In this document: positions 45,969-56,849 of the stretch, piece by piece
Layout of the letters: the number at the start of each line of letters is the position of its first letter
Numbering within the stretch: position 1 is the stretch's first letter
DNA from: Chinchilla lanigera
Lineage: Eukaryota > Chordata > Mammalia > Rodentia > Chinchillidae
DNA length: 64,000 nt
Assembly (NCBI RefSeq): GCF_000276665.1
Contig: NW_004955447.1
Location: 17,287,743-17,351,742 of the forward strand
Direction: 5' to 3'
Notes under the pieces: model-generated
The model's database searches: none
The model's input: only the letters and a program-made list of their open reading frames with translations
What the model was told of the DNA's origin: nothing
Made by a program: the position numbers and the translations under genes

Positions 45969-48051
45969 GGCCGCCCCACGCAGTCCACAGGCGGAGATCA
46001 ACAGCCCCTGCCGACCTCCTCCCCGGGCTCGCTGGCCCGGGGCGCGAGAAGGGCGCGGGCGCGAGGAGGGCACGCGCCCGCCGGTGAGCCGCGGAAGGAG
46101 CGCGGGGCTCCAACCCAAGCAGAGCAGCGGCGGACTGGGCACAGAGGAAGACTCCGGCACGGGGCCGCCTGCGCACGCGCAGCAGCAGTCGCCGGCGAGG
46201 CGCAGAGGCTCTAGGTGGCTTCGCTTCCGCCACGGCGGTCACCTGGGGCCGCTGTGCGCATGCGTAGCGGTTGGCCCCGCCCCTATGAATCCGGCTGGTT
46301 GTTTGGCTGGGTTTTCCCTCCGGCGTCCTGCGTCTGTTCCCCTCCCCCAGTCTTCCCTCCAACAGGCCCTGTCTCCGTTGCTACTGCATTGTTCCCATGT
46401 GTCCTTGATGGTACTTCCCGCTTTGCACCTCTTCTTTACAGATCTTCCTAAAGGCCCTGTTTCACTCTTCACGTGTATACTTGCTACAGACTCATCTGTT
46501 CTTGGGAATTTGGAAATTATAGACAAAGCATAGTTGCTATCTTTAAAGAGTTCTCAATTTATTGAGAAAGACGGAAGGGCAGTAACTAACTCTCCCGCAA
46601 GGAAAATGTAGATGTGCTGTAACTACAGCGCCAAGCGTTACACGCTAGCAGACCGCCCCGTCTCAAGTGATGTAAGCCGTCTGTTTTACTTCCCCTTGCT
46701 TTTGAACCCACCTTTTCCTACCGTTCCCAGCTGCTTTGTATGTTAAGAATAAGCCTTTGCATTCTTCTAAATCCTGTTGAAGTATAGTCACCTTGGTAAA
46801 ATCTATCCTGAATCCCACTTCATCTTTTCCCATTTATTCATTAATTCAATAAATATGGAAATTCTACCAAATGTCTTTAAGGCTACATAGATTCTACAGT
46901 GAGTTTTTCAAAAGTCTGTGAAGATTTCAGTCTAATGGAGATTCAAACTACAAACATAAATAGGGAATATATCATGTTGATAAGGATTATGAAGAAAAGC
47001 TGTGAGGGGGCCGAGAACAAAGTGACAAAGAGGGCAAAGTATAATTTTATACCCAATGATCAGAGAAAGCCACTCCAATAAAATGATACAAGCATAGAGG
47101 CCTAACTAGCGAGAAGAACTATCAGTGGGGTTAGGAGGTGCAAAGGCTCTGAGGTAGAAATGCTTGACGTGTGCAAGAGAACCAAATGTTGCTGGAGTAG
47201 AGGGAGGGACAGAAAGTTGATACAGTGGATAGTATGGGGGAGCGGTGAGTGGGGCAGAGCTCCTTTTAGAACTTTTGCATTTATGACATATCACACTGTA
47301 TAGTGATTATCTAAATATATATATATTAGATTCACTCTATCAAATCTTCCCTCAAATAGGACATCTTGTTTATCTGTACTTTCCATTCCTGATGGGGTAC
47401 ATAACACCGAGGAGGTCTTACTCTTTGGTAAAAGAAATGAAGGTTTTGCTTACAGGTTGGGACTATCATAAAGCAATCCCTCACGGTCTCACCTGTTTAT
47501 CTGTTTATTATTGCAAGAATTTATAATGAACTTTGGTGGTTTTGTGAAACAGGCTTTTTTTGCTGCGGGGCTTCTTTCTCTTTCAAGCTGCCATCAAGGT
47601 CCTTGCCTTTCTATGTATTGCCTAAACCGGACCTAAGAACCATTGAAAAATAATTGGTGCAGCAGAGTCATCTTTATCATGGAGGTAGCATTTGAGTTAA
47701 GTTTCTATAAGTAGAGAAGCCCGTAAGTCGCTAATAACCACTGTTAAAAGCTTTGTTCTTCCTTGTTCCCAAACCTAGTTCCTTGCCTGAATGTGCTTCC
47801 TTAGTTAATGCTGTCTTTATTTCCCTATGCATGAGAGAAAATTTCGAGGAGAGGTAGTTTGAAGATATTATATACATCTTCTACTTCAAGCGTTATGACC
47901 AGATCAAACTGTAATACTACATACATTTTGATTATATGTTTTCCATTTTTATTCATTTTTGTGGTCTGTCATTAGCAAAATAATAATAATCTGTTTTAAT
48001 TTATCTATCTCTGTAGTACAGAAAGGAGTGCTTAGTTAAAATGATTAAATG

Positions 48052-48168
48052 GGGGGCTGGGGATTTAGCTCAGCGGCAAAGCGCCTGTCTGGCAAGCGCA
48101 AGGTCGTAAGTTCGGTTCCCGGTACCAGAGAAAAACCAAAACAAAAAAAAAAAACAAAAACAAAAAAA
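48052..48168 (+). mobile_element. ID-type SINE with extended tail
   Basis: GGGGCTGGGGATTTAGCTCA to GGTACCAGAGAAAAACC and a C-interrupted A tail. Perfect repeats ATGATTAAATG at 48041 and 48169. Confidence 0.94.
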
Positions 48169-48827
48169 ATGATTAAATGATCGTTAAAATAATGAGTTGA
48201 TCATATAAGGAAGTGCCTTTCTGAGTTTCTAGTACATAACATGTAAGTACTCTTAGATGTCTTTTGCATGGATATGGCATTAGACCCAATTGTGCTATTT
48301 TCTATTAACTTCAATCTCAATATTCTTTAGTTGCCACATTAGTAAATTGACATATTAAGGTAATGGTATATAGCAATTTCTTGGAAGATTATCAAAGCTA
48401 AAATGAGATTTGAAATGTTAAAGTATTTGACCAGTTAGAGGCCAGAAAGTATTGTGTTTTGGGTTAGGCCTTTTCCCTTTTGAACAACTAGAACAATATC
48501 ACATATGTAGAGCATTCTTTCCTCCTTGTACCTCACAGAGAAATCGAGTCATCTCCCTTTGCATTTTAACATTAAATTTATATTACTAGTTTTTTCTAGA
48601 CAATTGCATCATCTCCTATGTACATCTGTACTATTATGTAAACTTTGCGTGCCCTTTTAAGGATAAGAACTTGACAGGGCTCAGTAAATCCTTAAGCTCA
48701 GCACTGATCACTATTACAAAGTACCTCAAAATAAAATAAAGCAAAATAATGCTTTTCTTAAAATGAGGAATGGAAAATAATCCCTATTTTCTGTACAAAA
48801 GCATAAATCCTGTTTTATCGTTTTGTT

Positions 48828-48885
48828 TGCTTGTTTGTTGGTACTGGGAATTGAACTCAGAACCTTGTGCTTGCCAGGCAGGTAT
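48828..48885 (-). mobile_element. ID-type SINE, truncated
   Basis: Antisense GGTACTGGGAATTGAACTCA and CTTGCCAGGCAGG, then an abrupt end. ATAAATCC occurs on both sides. Confidence 0.75.
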
Positions 48886-49639
48886 AAATCCCATCTTAAT
48901 AAGATAGATGTGATCATCTTTAGCAGGTCATTTTAGAAGAAATTCATTGTACTATAGCATGAGATCTGAAGGGGCCTCTTCCTTGGATTCTGTTTTAATT
49001 TCTGTCTAGCCTATGTCCAAAGACATTTCATCCATTTTCAGTACTTTTAATACCATCTGTGTAATTGGGGATCCAACAACTAAATTTCTACCTACAGTCT
49101 TAACTTCTCCTTGTGCTTAGGACATTGCATCACTCTGATGATTCACCAGATGACTCTTAGATATTTTGTAGGCATTTCAAATTTGTGTCCAAAACAAACT
49201 TGTAAATTCTTCTCTCAAATCTTTGTTGTCCCACTCCTGTGCCCCTAGGCCTCCACATTTTGGTATAAATACCAATGATCCGACTAACAGTTTCAGCCCC
49301 TACAAATAATTGTTCTTGTTTCTTCTTTTTCTTTCATCTGTTCCTGTGACATCTATACAAATCTATTAGCAAAGCCTTTTAGTTCTTCGTATAACATATA
49401 CATCCCAAATCTATACCTCTCTATCTTTACTGAAATTCAAGTAACAAAGTCCTGTAATGATACCTTACTCTTATATGTAAAATGAAATCCAAGCTCCCTG
49501 TCATGTGGCCTATGAACTCTTTCATGCACTGATAACTTGTAAAATTGTGTGTGGTTCTATAGTTGTGGTGCCCAGCTTTTAGAAGTCTTCCATATCACGT
49601 CATTGTTCGTCACTTTTTGCCAGCTGTTTTAATGTCATT

Positions 49640-49929
49640 CCCTCGCATCTCTGCTGCAGGCTATATGAAGCCTCCCTTCCCCAACCATTCCTGTGTTGAA
49701 GCTCTGATCCCCAATATGACGGTGTTTGAAGCTATAGCAGTAATTTGGTCCTCCATAATGGGAAGGGATTAGTGTCCTCATAAGAAGAGGCAGGTGAGCT
49801 TTCGTGCTTTTTTTTCTTTTCTCTGCAAAGGTGAGGACATAGCTCAAAGATAACCATCATTTGTAAACGAGGAAGACACTCCTTATCAAAGCTATTCCAT
49901 CCTAGTACCTTGATCTTGGACTTTCCAAC
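49640..49929 (+). mobile_element. Older MaLR LTR fragment
   Basis: The blocks TGTTGAAGCTCTGATCCCCA, GAGGACATAGC and ACCTTGATCTTGGACTTTCC occur in the order typical of MST/MLT LTRs. The 3' end is cut by the LTR that starts at 49930. Confidence 0.5.
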
Positions 49930-50393
49930 TGTTATAGTTGTTGTTGTCTAAAACGTCCTCCAAGAGGCTCATAGTGTTGATACCTTGGTTTCCAGCTAGT
50001 GGGCTTTTAAAGTGATTGAGTCACAAGGGCTCTAATTTCATTAGTGGATCAATCCATTGATGTGATCATAATTTGATGGCATTATTGGGAGGTAATAGAA
50101 AAAGGAGGTGGGGCTTAGTGGAAGGAGTGGAACATAAGGGTGTGATGCTGGGGACTACATCCTTGGCCACTTTTTCTCTGGTGCTTTCCAATGTTTTCTG
50201 GCTGCCGTGAGGTGAGCAAATTTCCCCCAACATACCCTTCTAATCTGATGTTTCTGCTTCCCACAGATCTAAGGCACTGGAGCCAGCTAACCATGGACTG
50301 AAATCTCTAAAATCCTGAACCAAAACAAATCTTTCCTCCCTTATTTGATTTTATCAGGTATTTGATCACAGCAACAGAAAGCTGACTAACACA
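49930..50393 (+). mobile_element. ERVL-MaLR LTR (ORR1/MLT-like)
   Basis: 464 bp from TGTTATAG to GCTGACTAACACA. It contains blocks common in MaLR LTRs: GGAGGTGGGGCTTAGTGGAA, GAGGTGAGCA, CCATGGACTGAAA and a final TATTTGATCACAGCAACAG. Confidence 0.65.
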
Positions 50394-50571
50394 GCAGGCA
50401 TCAGAAGTATAAGAAATAAAACTTGTGTTGTTTAAATCTAGTATGTAGTACTTTTTCTTATAAAAATCTGAATTATGACAATCTCTGTACTTTCTTCTTT
50501 ATTGCTCTTGCAAACCTGACTACCTTTGTTTTATTTTGTGTACACATCCAACTCAATATTTTAGCAGAAAA

Positions 50572-50655
50572 GGACTGTGATAGTTAAGTGGTAGAGCACA
50601 AGCTTAATGTATGTAAGAGCCTGTTTTCAATTCTTGGAAAATAAAAAGAAAGAAA
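50572..50655 (+). mobile_element. Old ID-like SINE
   Basis: GATAGTTAAGTGGTAGAGCA resembles the A-box part of ID, followed by a decayed B box (TTTTCAATTCTTGG) and an A-rich tail. Confidence 0.55.
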
Positions 50656-51179
50656 AAAACAAGCAGAAAGATGTATCTTAAACTGAAATCCAATCTGTTT
50701 CCAAGGACAGCATTTCCTATCTTTCTATACTACAGAGCCACCATTATCTTTCAGCTTGTACCAGGGAGATTGTACGCCATTTCCCTGGCTCTTGTAGGCC
50801 ACTTCCAGATGAATATAGTATCGCTTTTCTGTGAAAATACTCTTTTCCTCCAGTTCATACCACCTACATTAACCAGCTGTACACTTCCATCTTCATTTTC
50901 CTTCATTCAAAGATAACATGGAAGTACAATCCACAATCTTTCTTTTTCTCTAATACTGGGCACAATAGTGAACAACTCACATCTCCTTCTTTATCTCATA
51001 TTTTTTGACTTTCTGGAGTCTAACTAGGTAACACTCTTCATTATTCACTCCATCTCAGCAGCCTACACTTGGGTCATCGTTTGCTCCATCTCAGAAGTCT
51101 ACGTTTGGGACTATGCCCATATCGTATTAAATCTGAGACTGTCCTCTCCCATCTGTAGTTCTAGAGAACACGCTCTACT

Positions 51180-51420
51180 GTTTCATGTGTTTATTCAGGC
51201 TGCACTCTTTTCCTGGACTGCCAGGAATACTCCTCCCCATCCTGTGCACCTGGCAAACACCTGACCTTCTTTGAAGGCAACTCAAAACCACAGTACTGTA
51301 CTTTGTGAAACTGCTTCTGATTATTTCCCCTTTTCTGTCAGATGTTATTTTTCTCCCTTTATAACTCTTACGTATTTTTAAATTGTTACTTCTGTGACAT
51401 TTTCTTGCATTTGTTTTACA
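51180..51420 (+). mobile_element. L2-like LINE fragment
   Basis: GCACTCTTTTCCTGGACTGCC, then TTGAAGGCAACTCAAAACC and GAAACTGCTTCTGATTATTTCC are in the L2 order. Boundaries are uncertain. Confidence 0.45.
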
Positions 51421-51430
51421 TGTATTGGTC

Positions 51431-51528
51431 TTTTTATTTTATTATATTTCTTTTGGTACCGGGAATTGAACTCATGACCTCAGACTTGCCAGGCAAGTGC
51501 TTATGCTGCTGAGCTATATCCCAGGCCC
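51431..51528 (-). mobile_element. ID-type SINE
   Basis: Antisense GGTACCGGGAATTGAACTCA, TTGCCAGGCAAGTGCTTATG and GAGCTATATCCCAGGCCC. Confidence 0.88.
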
Positions 51529-51952
51529 TCATATTTTTTTGAAAGCAGGGTTGCACCTTTCTTCTCTTTATATCCTGATATAGATTATATTGTGTATAAT
51601 ACATGTCTGGAGTATCACATATATTCCCTGAAAGTTGTTGAGTGTATTATTATATGAATATTAATTGAAAATTCAGTTACCTTCTAGGTAAGGGTCCCAG
51701 GCCTCTGATACATAGTCTAGCAGAACAGATATGTTAAGAAAGGAAGTATGTCAAAAGTTACCTAATGATATGGGAAATATTTAGCATGCTTTTCAACTGA
51801 GTGCTGCGAGTCAGCAGTTGAAGAGGACAGATTAGTGTAGGTGGTGAGTTGCGAAAACATTCACCTGGAAGGTATAATAGGAAAGAGTATTTTGGGCCAG
51901 TAAGAATTTACCAGGAATAAATTCTTAGTGGATCAGGTAATGTAATTTATAC

Positions 51953-52494
51953 TGTGGCAGAAAAACCAATATCGATCCAAATGGGAAGACTCTGCATCGA
52001 GGAGTTAGAAGGCAACTTTTATTACACTAGCAGGCTGGGGAGCCCGGAGGCTCAAATCATCAGCCCAGAGTGAAGTTTGAGTTCAGTTTAAATAGGGCTT
52101 GTGAGTGGGAATTACGAACCTGATAGCAGGTTAGTACATGATTGTTATGTAGAATACAAGAATTATGTCATATATCTTCAGGCAGGTTTACTTAAAAGGA
52201 ATTGTTTAACATTCTGGGAAGGAGGGGAGTGGTGTGAGTGGAACAAGTAGAGTTAAATTGGTCCTTGACTGGGACAATCTGTCCCAGACATGAAGTTCTT
52301 GAAGCAAGTTGGAAACAAGATGCATTTCTCTCACTAAGGAAAACACAAGCTGAACACAGCACATTAGCAAAGAGAAATAGACAGTCAAGGCTGACTATGT
52401 GATAGGCAGCATGAGCATAGTCTCAGCTTATGAACTGATTTCTAGCTTTGGTACAATATGCCTACAAGTCTGTTATTCTGTAAGTGCCCTTACA
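51953..52494 (-). mobile_element. Solo ERV LTR (ERVK/IAP-like), minus orientation
   Basis: On the minus strand it starts TGTAAGGGCACTTACAG and ends TTTTTCTGCCACA. A TATTTAAA-like box (in CCCTATTTAAACTGAAC) and an AATAAA signal follow in the order expected for U3-R-U5. About 542 bp with no flanking internal sequence. Family is by general structure only, and no clear target-site duplication was found. Confidence 0.55.
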
Positions 52495-52535
52495 ACGGTA
52501 TGACCCTGTAGTGGATTGACAACTGGTGGTCAACT

Positions 52536-53401
52536 TATAACCCCCAGCTGAAATGAGTAAGCATGGTGCTGAGTGTGGGAGGCCCACCTGAGGATTGTCG
52601 CCAGCAGCATAAGGGGCAGAACTGGAGAAGAAATTAGGCTATTGGGAGCTGAGAGAGGCTGTTGGGACCTGGTAGAAGTTTTAAGGAGCTATTGGTTATT
52701 TTGGAGGAGCTCGTCATGCTGGCTTTCCTGATGAACTTGGCTGTTTTCATCCTCCAAGGAGCTTGGGGTCTTGTTGGCACTGAGAATAGCTTCAGTTCAC
52801 TTTGGGGGAGCTCTGGTCCTCACTCTGAGCATTGTGTCCTGGCTCTGGAGGGGAAGAAGGTGCACAGCTCAGTCTCCTGAAGAAGCTTGCTGCATTGGCT
52901 TTCCTGATGGGAACTCAGCTGTCTTCACCACTGGAGGAGCTTGGGACCTGACTGTTGCTAAGGATGGCTGTGGTACCTTCTGGGAGAGCTCTGGTTCTTA
53001 CTTTGGGTATTGCTTCCTGGCTCCAGTGCCGATCCCTCAGCCCGCTAGCACAGATCCTTAATCCTTCTGGCACAGACTTCCTACATTCCACCACTGACCT
53101 TTGGTCCTTCCCAGCGCAGATCCGTGAAACAGGCCTGCATGAGATATTGTTATGGGCTCTGCGCCTCCCATTGGGTTTGTGGGAGGCATTGTTATGAGCT
53201 CTAGGTCTTCAGCTGGACTCATGCAGGACATTTCCGTGGGATCCAGGCCCTCGGCTAGTTTCCTTGGTCTTAGCGTGTGGACAGATTTCCTACAGTCTTC
53301 CGTATATCATTCTTTGGATGACTATTATAAATAATCTTATAAAATATGTGTCCTGTATTATATTATTGTTTTCCCTTGCAAAATACCCCCAAACCATAAC
53401 A
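52536..53401 (+). mobile_element. Solo LTR of the same family, enlarged by an internal duplication
   Basis: It starts TATAACCCCCAGCTGA and ends CCATAACA, like the LTRs at 39177 and 40614, but is about 866 bp rather than about 590. The extra length is a second copy of the segment running from GGAGCT..GCTGGCTTTCCTGATG to ..TGTCCTGGCTCTGG (about 52700-52850 versus 52865-53025). No internal region or partner LTR is visible, so it is a solo LTR. Confidence 0.7.
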
Positions 53402-54129
53402 GACCCACTGCATATTTGGAGCTTGGTGCAGAGATTATATTTAGTAAGTGCTTAATAGTTATTGGTTGAAAACCTGAACCCATGAAACATTCTGGTTCAG
53501 CCTGTTGGTTTCAGTGTGTGGGTGCATATTGTTCTAGGCTAGGAATAGCTGGAGAGAAATTGAGGAATCGTGAAATATTTTGGTATGTTTTAAGGAGTCT
53601 GGTAATGTCCCATAGTCAAGTAGTCTAAGTGAAGCTTGTAAGTAGGAAAATGACAGAACCCACTCGGGGAGAAAATTGAATTGTAGCAGGAAGAGAAGCG
53701 AAGCGAGGAAGTGACAGGCATCACTGCAGCTGTTTCCGTAAGTGACTTGCTGTGCTGAGGTGGCAGCAAGGATGGAGAGGAAGAACTAGACTCCAGGCGT
53801 TTTAAAGCAGATCGAGATTCAGGAACAAAGTGGGGAAAAAATGGAGAAAGTTAAAATGAGGTCAGTATTTTTTTTCAGACGAGGTTCGTGTGAATAATGT
53901 ATGTTAATGCAGTCTATAAACTACAAAACATTACACAGCAGTCCGGTGTTTTTATTGCTTTTTTTCTGGCTGTTCAGGTGTTAAGGGACCATACTTTCAG
54001 AGATCTGTTCATATCCAAGGCAGATAGCACTTTTGAGATGAGGTTTCTTGTTATTCCCTACAATTCTCAGGTAGCAGGGAAAAGCAATCGCTGTACAGAA
54101 ACACTGATGAAAATGAAAGCCTTCAGCCT

Positions 54130-54375
54130 CTCCCGGCGATCTTTTGAGGAAGCCCCGAGGCTCGGAGACCCGCCCACTTCCCCATCCCGCCTCCCCACTA
54201 ACCAATCAGCGCTCCGCTACGTCATCGCCGCGCGCGCTCTACTTGTGTCGTGTAGGAGAAGGGGACCACGTGTACTGTGTTGACTGTCAAAGTCTGAGGG
54301 AACCAACTTCCGGAAGCTGTGAGTTCAGGTACAGGTTCCTGCATCCCGTTTCGCGGTTTGTGCGAATCCCGAACC
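54130..54375 (+). promoter_or_regulatory. SCFD2 promoter and 5' UTR, CpG-rich
   Basis: The GC content rises abruptly here. In order toward the gene are a CCAAT box (ACCAATCAG, 54201-54209), a CRE/ATF-like TACGTCAT (54218-54225), an E-box CACGTG (54267-54272) and a palindromic ETS site CTTCCGGAAG (54307-54316). No TATA box or upstream ATG is seen between the E-box and the start codon. The exact start of transcription is not visible. Confidence 0.75.
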
Positions 54376-55213
54376 ATGAGCGCCCCGGGCGTGCTGTCCT
54401 TTACCCAGCAAGGCTGGGAGCAGGTGCTGGCCAAAGTGAAACGGGCCGTGGTGTACCTCGATGCCGCCTGCGCGGAGAGTCTGCACTGGTGCTGCGGGTC
54501 CACACGTCTTGTGGAGGCGGTGGGGAGTCCTGGGTGCCCCCTGCGGGAGTTTGAGCCCAAGGCGGTGGGCGGCACAGCCGAGCAGCCCAAGGCGGTGTTT
54601 GTGTTGAGCTGCCTGCTGAAAGGCCGGACCGTGGAGGCACTACGAGACATCGTCTGCCGCAGTCACTTCCGGTACTGTGTGGTGGTCACCGCCTTGAGCC
54701 ACGCTGTCCACCTCACGGCTAACCACGTGCCAGCGGCTGCGGCGGCCGAGCTGGAGGGACAGCAGCCGGTGTTCGAGCAGCTGGAAGAGAAGCTGTGTGA
54801 GTGGATGGGCAGCATGAACTACACGGCAGAGGTGCTGCACGTCCCGTTGTTGCTCTCGCCTGTTGCTCCCTACCTTGCCTTGACTCCGGCCTTTGCTTCC
54901 CTTTTCCCGCTACTGCCCCAGGATGTGCATCTCCTTAACAGTGCCCGGCCGGACAAGAGGAGGCTGGGAAGCCTGGGTGAGGTGGATTCCACTGCCCTGA
55001 CCCCAGAGCTGATGCTGCAGATGAGGTGTCTGGTGTCAGGCCTCAGTTCCTTGTGTGAGCATTTGGGGGTTCGGGAGGAGTGTTTTGCTGTGGGTGCCCT
55101 CAGTCGAGTCATCGCTGCAGATCTGGCCAATTATGCCCCTGCCAAGAACAGGAGGAAGACTGCTACAGGCAGGGCATCTGTGGTCTTTGTGGACAGAACT
55201 TTGGATCTCACAG
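54376..55213 (+). CDS. SCFD2: SCFD2, Sec1 family domain-containing protein 2, coding exon 1
   Basis: SCFD2 belongs to the Sec1/Munc18 (SM) family, which assists SNARE-mediated membrane fusion; its own role is poorly defined. This first exon encodes 279 residues plus one base, starting MSAPGVLSFTQQGWEQVLAK. It includes KAVFVLSCLLKGR, HAVHLTANHVPAAAAAE and a C-terminal RASVVFVDRTLDLT stretch typical of the SM fold, and agrees closely with human SCFD2 (about 684 residues). The donor is CACAG|GTAGGT at 55213/55214; reading on in the intron soon hits a stop. The ATG at 54376 has A at -3 and is the first ATG after the GC-rich promoter. The in-frame codon at 54319 is GTG and is not a credible start. 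Remaining exons lie beyond 64000. Confidence 0.97.
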
Positions 55214-55589
55214 GTAGGTGGCATTGCCATGGAGTTCTTCATAATCACTCTCCAGGGTTCTGGGACTGTCACTGATTCAGCATATATGCATTGCCTCTTG
55301 CTGTATGTCAGGGTGGGGATAAAAGATGACCTCGATGGGCATAGTTCCTATTCACACAGCGTTTAAAGTTTAGTATCGTTTAGAGGCCAAAGTAAGTAAT
55401 TACAGCATAATTTGTTAGTTGCTATCCTAGGTAAATATGGCCTCAGCGTGCATTGATTTGTTAAAACAACTGCATTTAGCTCAGAAGACTGGAAAATGGA
55501 ATTATGCTTCTGTAGATAACTGTACACTTGGAAACCTTTAAAAAATTTGCAGATGTCAGTATTGACAACAATCCATCTTAAGTGGGCTT

Positions 55590-55650
55590 GAACCTGTTTT
55601 AGTCTCCCAGAATGCGGGGATTACAGGCATGTGCTGGCCATGCCCAGCTA
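55590..55650 (-). mobile_element. B1-type SINE fragment
   Basis: GGGATTACAGGCATGTGCTG and ATGCCCAGCTA match the 5' end of B1 in antisense. It lies beside the A-rich end of the CALM2 pseudogene. Confidence 0.65.
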
Positions 55651-55658
55651 GCTATAGG

Positions 55659-56845
55659 TTCTTTCTTTCTTTGGGAGATAAATTGTAACTTTTTTTTTTT
55701 TTGAAAAAGGAACATAAAACTTGGAATGGATTTGGAGCAAATAGTGCCAGAAGATTTTCTTTAAGTGGCTGAACAAAGTTTAAAAAGCAAGTAACAGTAA
55801 AAGAAAATGTTTCTGGTATAAGACTAACAACACAAAAAATAGTGTATGAATACCTGGAAAATATACCTGCAATAGTGCAGGTATTGCAATTTGCAATAGT
55901 GCAACTTTTAAGTGCACATTGTTGACTGTCCATGGTCTATGAAGGTTACAACTCCACACTTCAACAACAACATTCAGACAGTTCCTAAAGAAAACTACTT
56001 AAAAAAAGGCATAACCCAGATATCCCCTCATTTGACCAACTCCATCTAAGTTTAGAAGTCCTTATATTCAGAGTAAGCCACATGCAATGTGTTAGTATCA
56101 GTTTTCTAAAATAAGGTTTCAGGACAATGACAGTAAGATAAGGGAAGAAAACATGGAAAAATTAAGTCCTCATTGCTATGCATGCATATTTATTTGATAG
56201 CAAGGGGCACCTTTTACAGAGAAGTTACAAACAAAGAAAATGCAAATAAACAATTTTGTACAACAAGTCTAATATTCTGTAGAATGTCTTCACTTTGCTG
56301 TCATCATTTGGTACTCTACATGATCAGAGAAACTTCTCTAGTAACATACTATAGAAATGATCCCTGAAAGTGTAGCCTTTGCTGCTGTCATCATTTGTAC
56401 AAACTCTTCATACTTTACATGACTGTCACCATTGATACCTGTTTTCCTGATCATTTTATCAACCCCTTCATCTGTTAACTTCTCTCCAAGGTTTGCTGTC
56501 ATATGGTGAAGCTCTGCTGCACGTACAAAACCTTTGGCATCTTTGCCAAACACGTAATTTAGAGTGCTTCTCTAATTTCTTCTTCACTGTTGGTCTCTTT
56601 CATTTTTCTTGCCACCATTGTCAGAAATTCAGAGAAGTCCGTTGTACCGTTACCATCGCATGTACTTCATTAATCAGGCCCTGTAACTCTGCTTCCGTGG
56701 AATTCTGCTCAAGAGACCTCATTACAGTAACCAGTTCCTTGGTGGCTATAGTTCCATCACTATCCTTGTCAAATAGTGAAAAAGCTTCTTTGACTTGTGT
56801 AGTCCTCTCTTCAGTCAGTTGGTTGGCCATGCTGCAAGCTGCTAT
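55659..56845 (-). pseudogene. CALM2: CALM2 (calmodulin-2) processed pseudogene
   Basis: An intronless copy of CALM2 mRNA on the minus strand. It has about 15 nt of 5' UTR (CTTGCAGC before the ATG at 56830), coding remnants, the stop codon at 56292-56290, and a nearly full-length CALM2 3' UTR ending in an A-rich AAAGAAAGAAAG tail near 55660. Recognisable calmodulin segments are [26 protein letters not shown]-like and [11 protein letters not shown] one-base deletion breaks the frame near 56640 and a second disruption lies near 56570. Several calcium-binding positions of the EF hands are changed. A U3 snoRNA fragment splits the last codons from the stop. It lies antisense inside SCFD2 intron 1 and is not functional as calmodulin. 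Confidence 0.95.
56310..56379 (-). pseudogene. RNU3: U3 snoRNA 5' fragment (nt 1-70), retroposed
   Basis: Read on the minus strand, these 70 bases match the first 70 nt of vertebrate U3 snoRNA with few changes, including ACTTTCAGGGATCATTTCTA and GTTACTAGAGAAGTTTCTCT. It ends at the GTAGAGYACC position. It is flanked by direct repeats TGCTGTCATCATTT at 56296-56309 and 56383-56396 (plus strand), which are duplicated calmodulin codons. Boxes needed for a working U3 (C, D, hinge 3' part) are absent, so this is a truncated retropseudogene. Confidence 0.93.
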
Positions 56846-56849
56846 TAAT

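Larger units (their letters stand above)
45600..46300. promoter_or_regulatory. CpG island and promoter region of FIP1L1
   Basis: A GC-rich, CpG-dense stretch surrounds exon 1, in sharp contrast with the AT-rich flanks. Upstream of the start codon (higher coordinates) lie an NRF1-like palindrome TGCGCATGCGTA at 46255-46266, a second NRF1-like GCGCACGCGCAG at 46171-46182, and an Sp1-type CCCCGCCCC at 46275-46283. No TATA box is evident. This fits a housekeeping promoter with dispersed starts. Motif use is inferred. A 100-N gap interrupts the island. Confidence 0.8.
46300..54129. other. Intergenic region between FIP1L1 and SCFD2
   Basis: About 7.8 kb without a recognisable gene. 46300-48050 and 48200-49640 look like unique or very old repeat sequence. 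The rest holds MaLR LTRs, an ERV LTR, ID SINEs and an L2 piece. 53410-54120 shows nothing I can name. Confidence 0.8.

Noticed and set aside
45507..46533. Several long open frames (up to about 250 codons) around the CpG island
   Set aside because: They run through the 100-N gap or are alternate frames of GC-rich DNA. Only the short FIP1L1 exon 1 stretch has protein homology.
53897..54283. A 128-codon open frame just upstream of SCFD2
   Set aside because: It passes through the promoter motifs and GC-rich DNA, and no family resemblance is seen.
54319..54375. Possible longer SCFD2 N-terminus starting at 54319
   Set aside because: The codon there is GTG, and the extension has no counterpart in known SCFD2. 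The ATG at 54376 has a good context and matches the homologous start.
56338..56830. A functional calmodulin gene
   Set aside because: It is intronless with a CALM2 3' UTR and A-rich tail, frameshifts, altered EF hands and an RNA insertion. It is a processed pseudogene.
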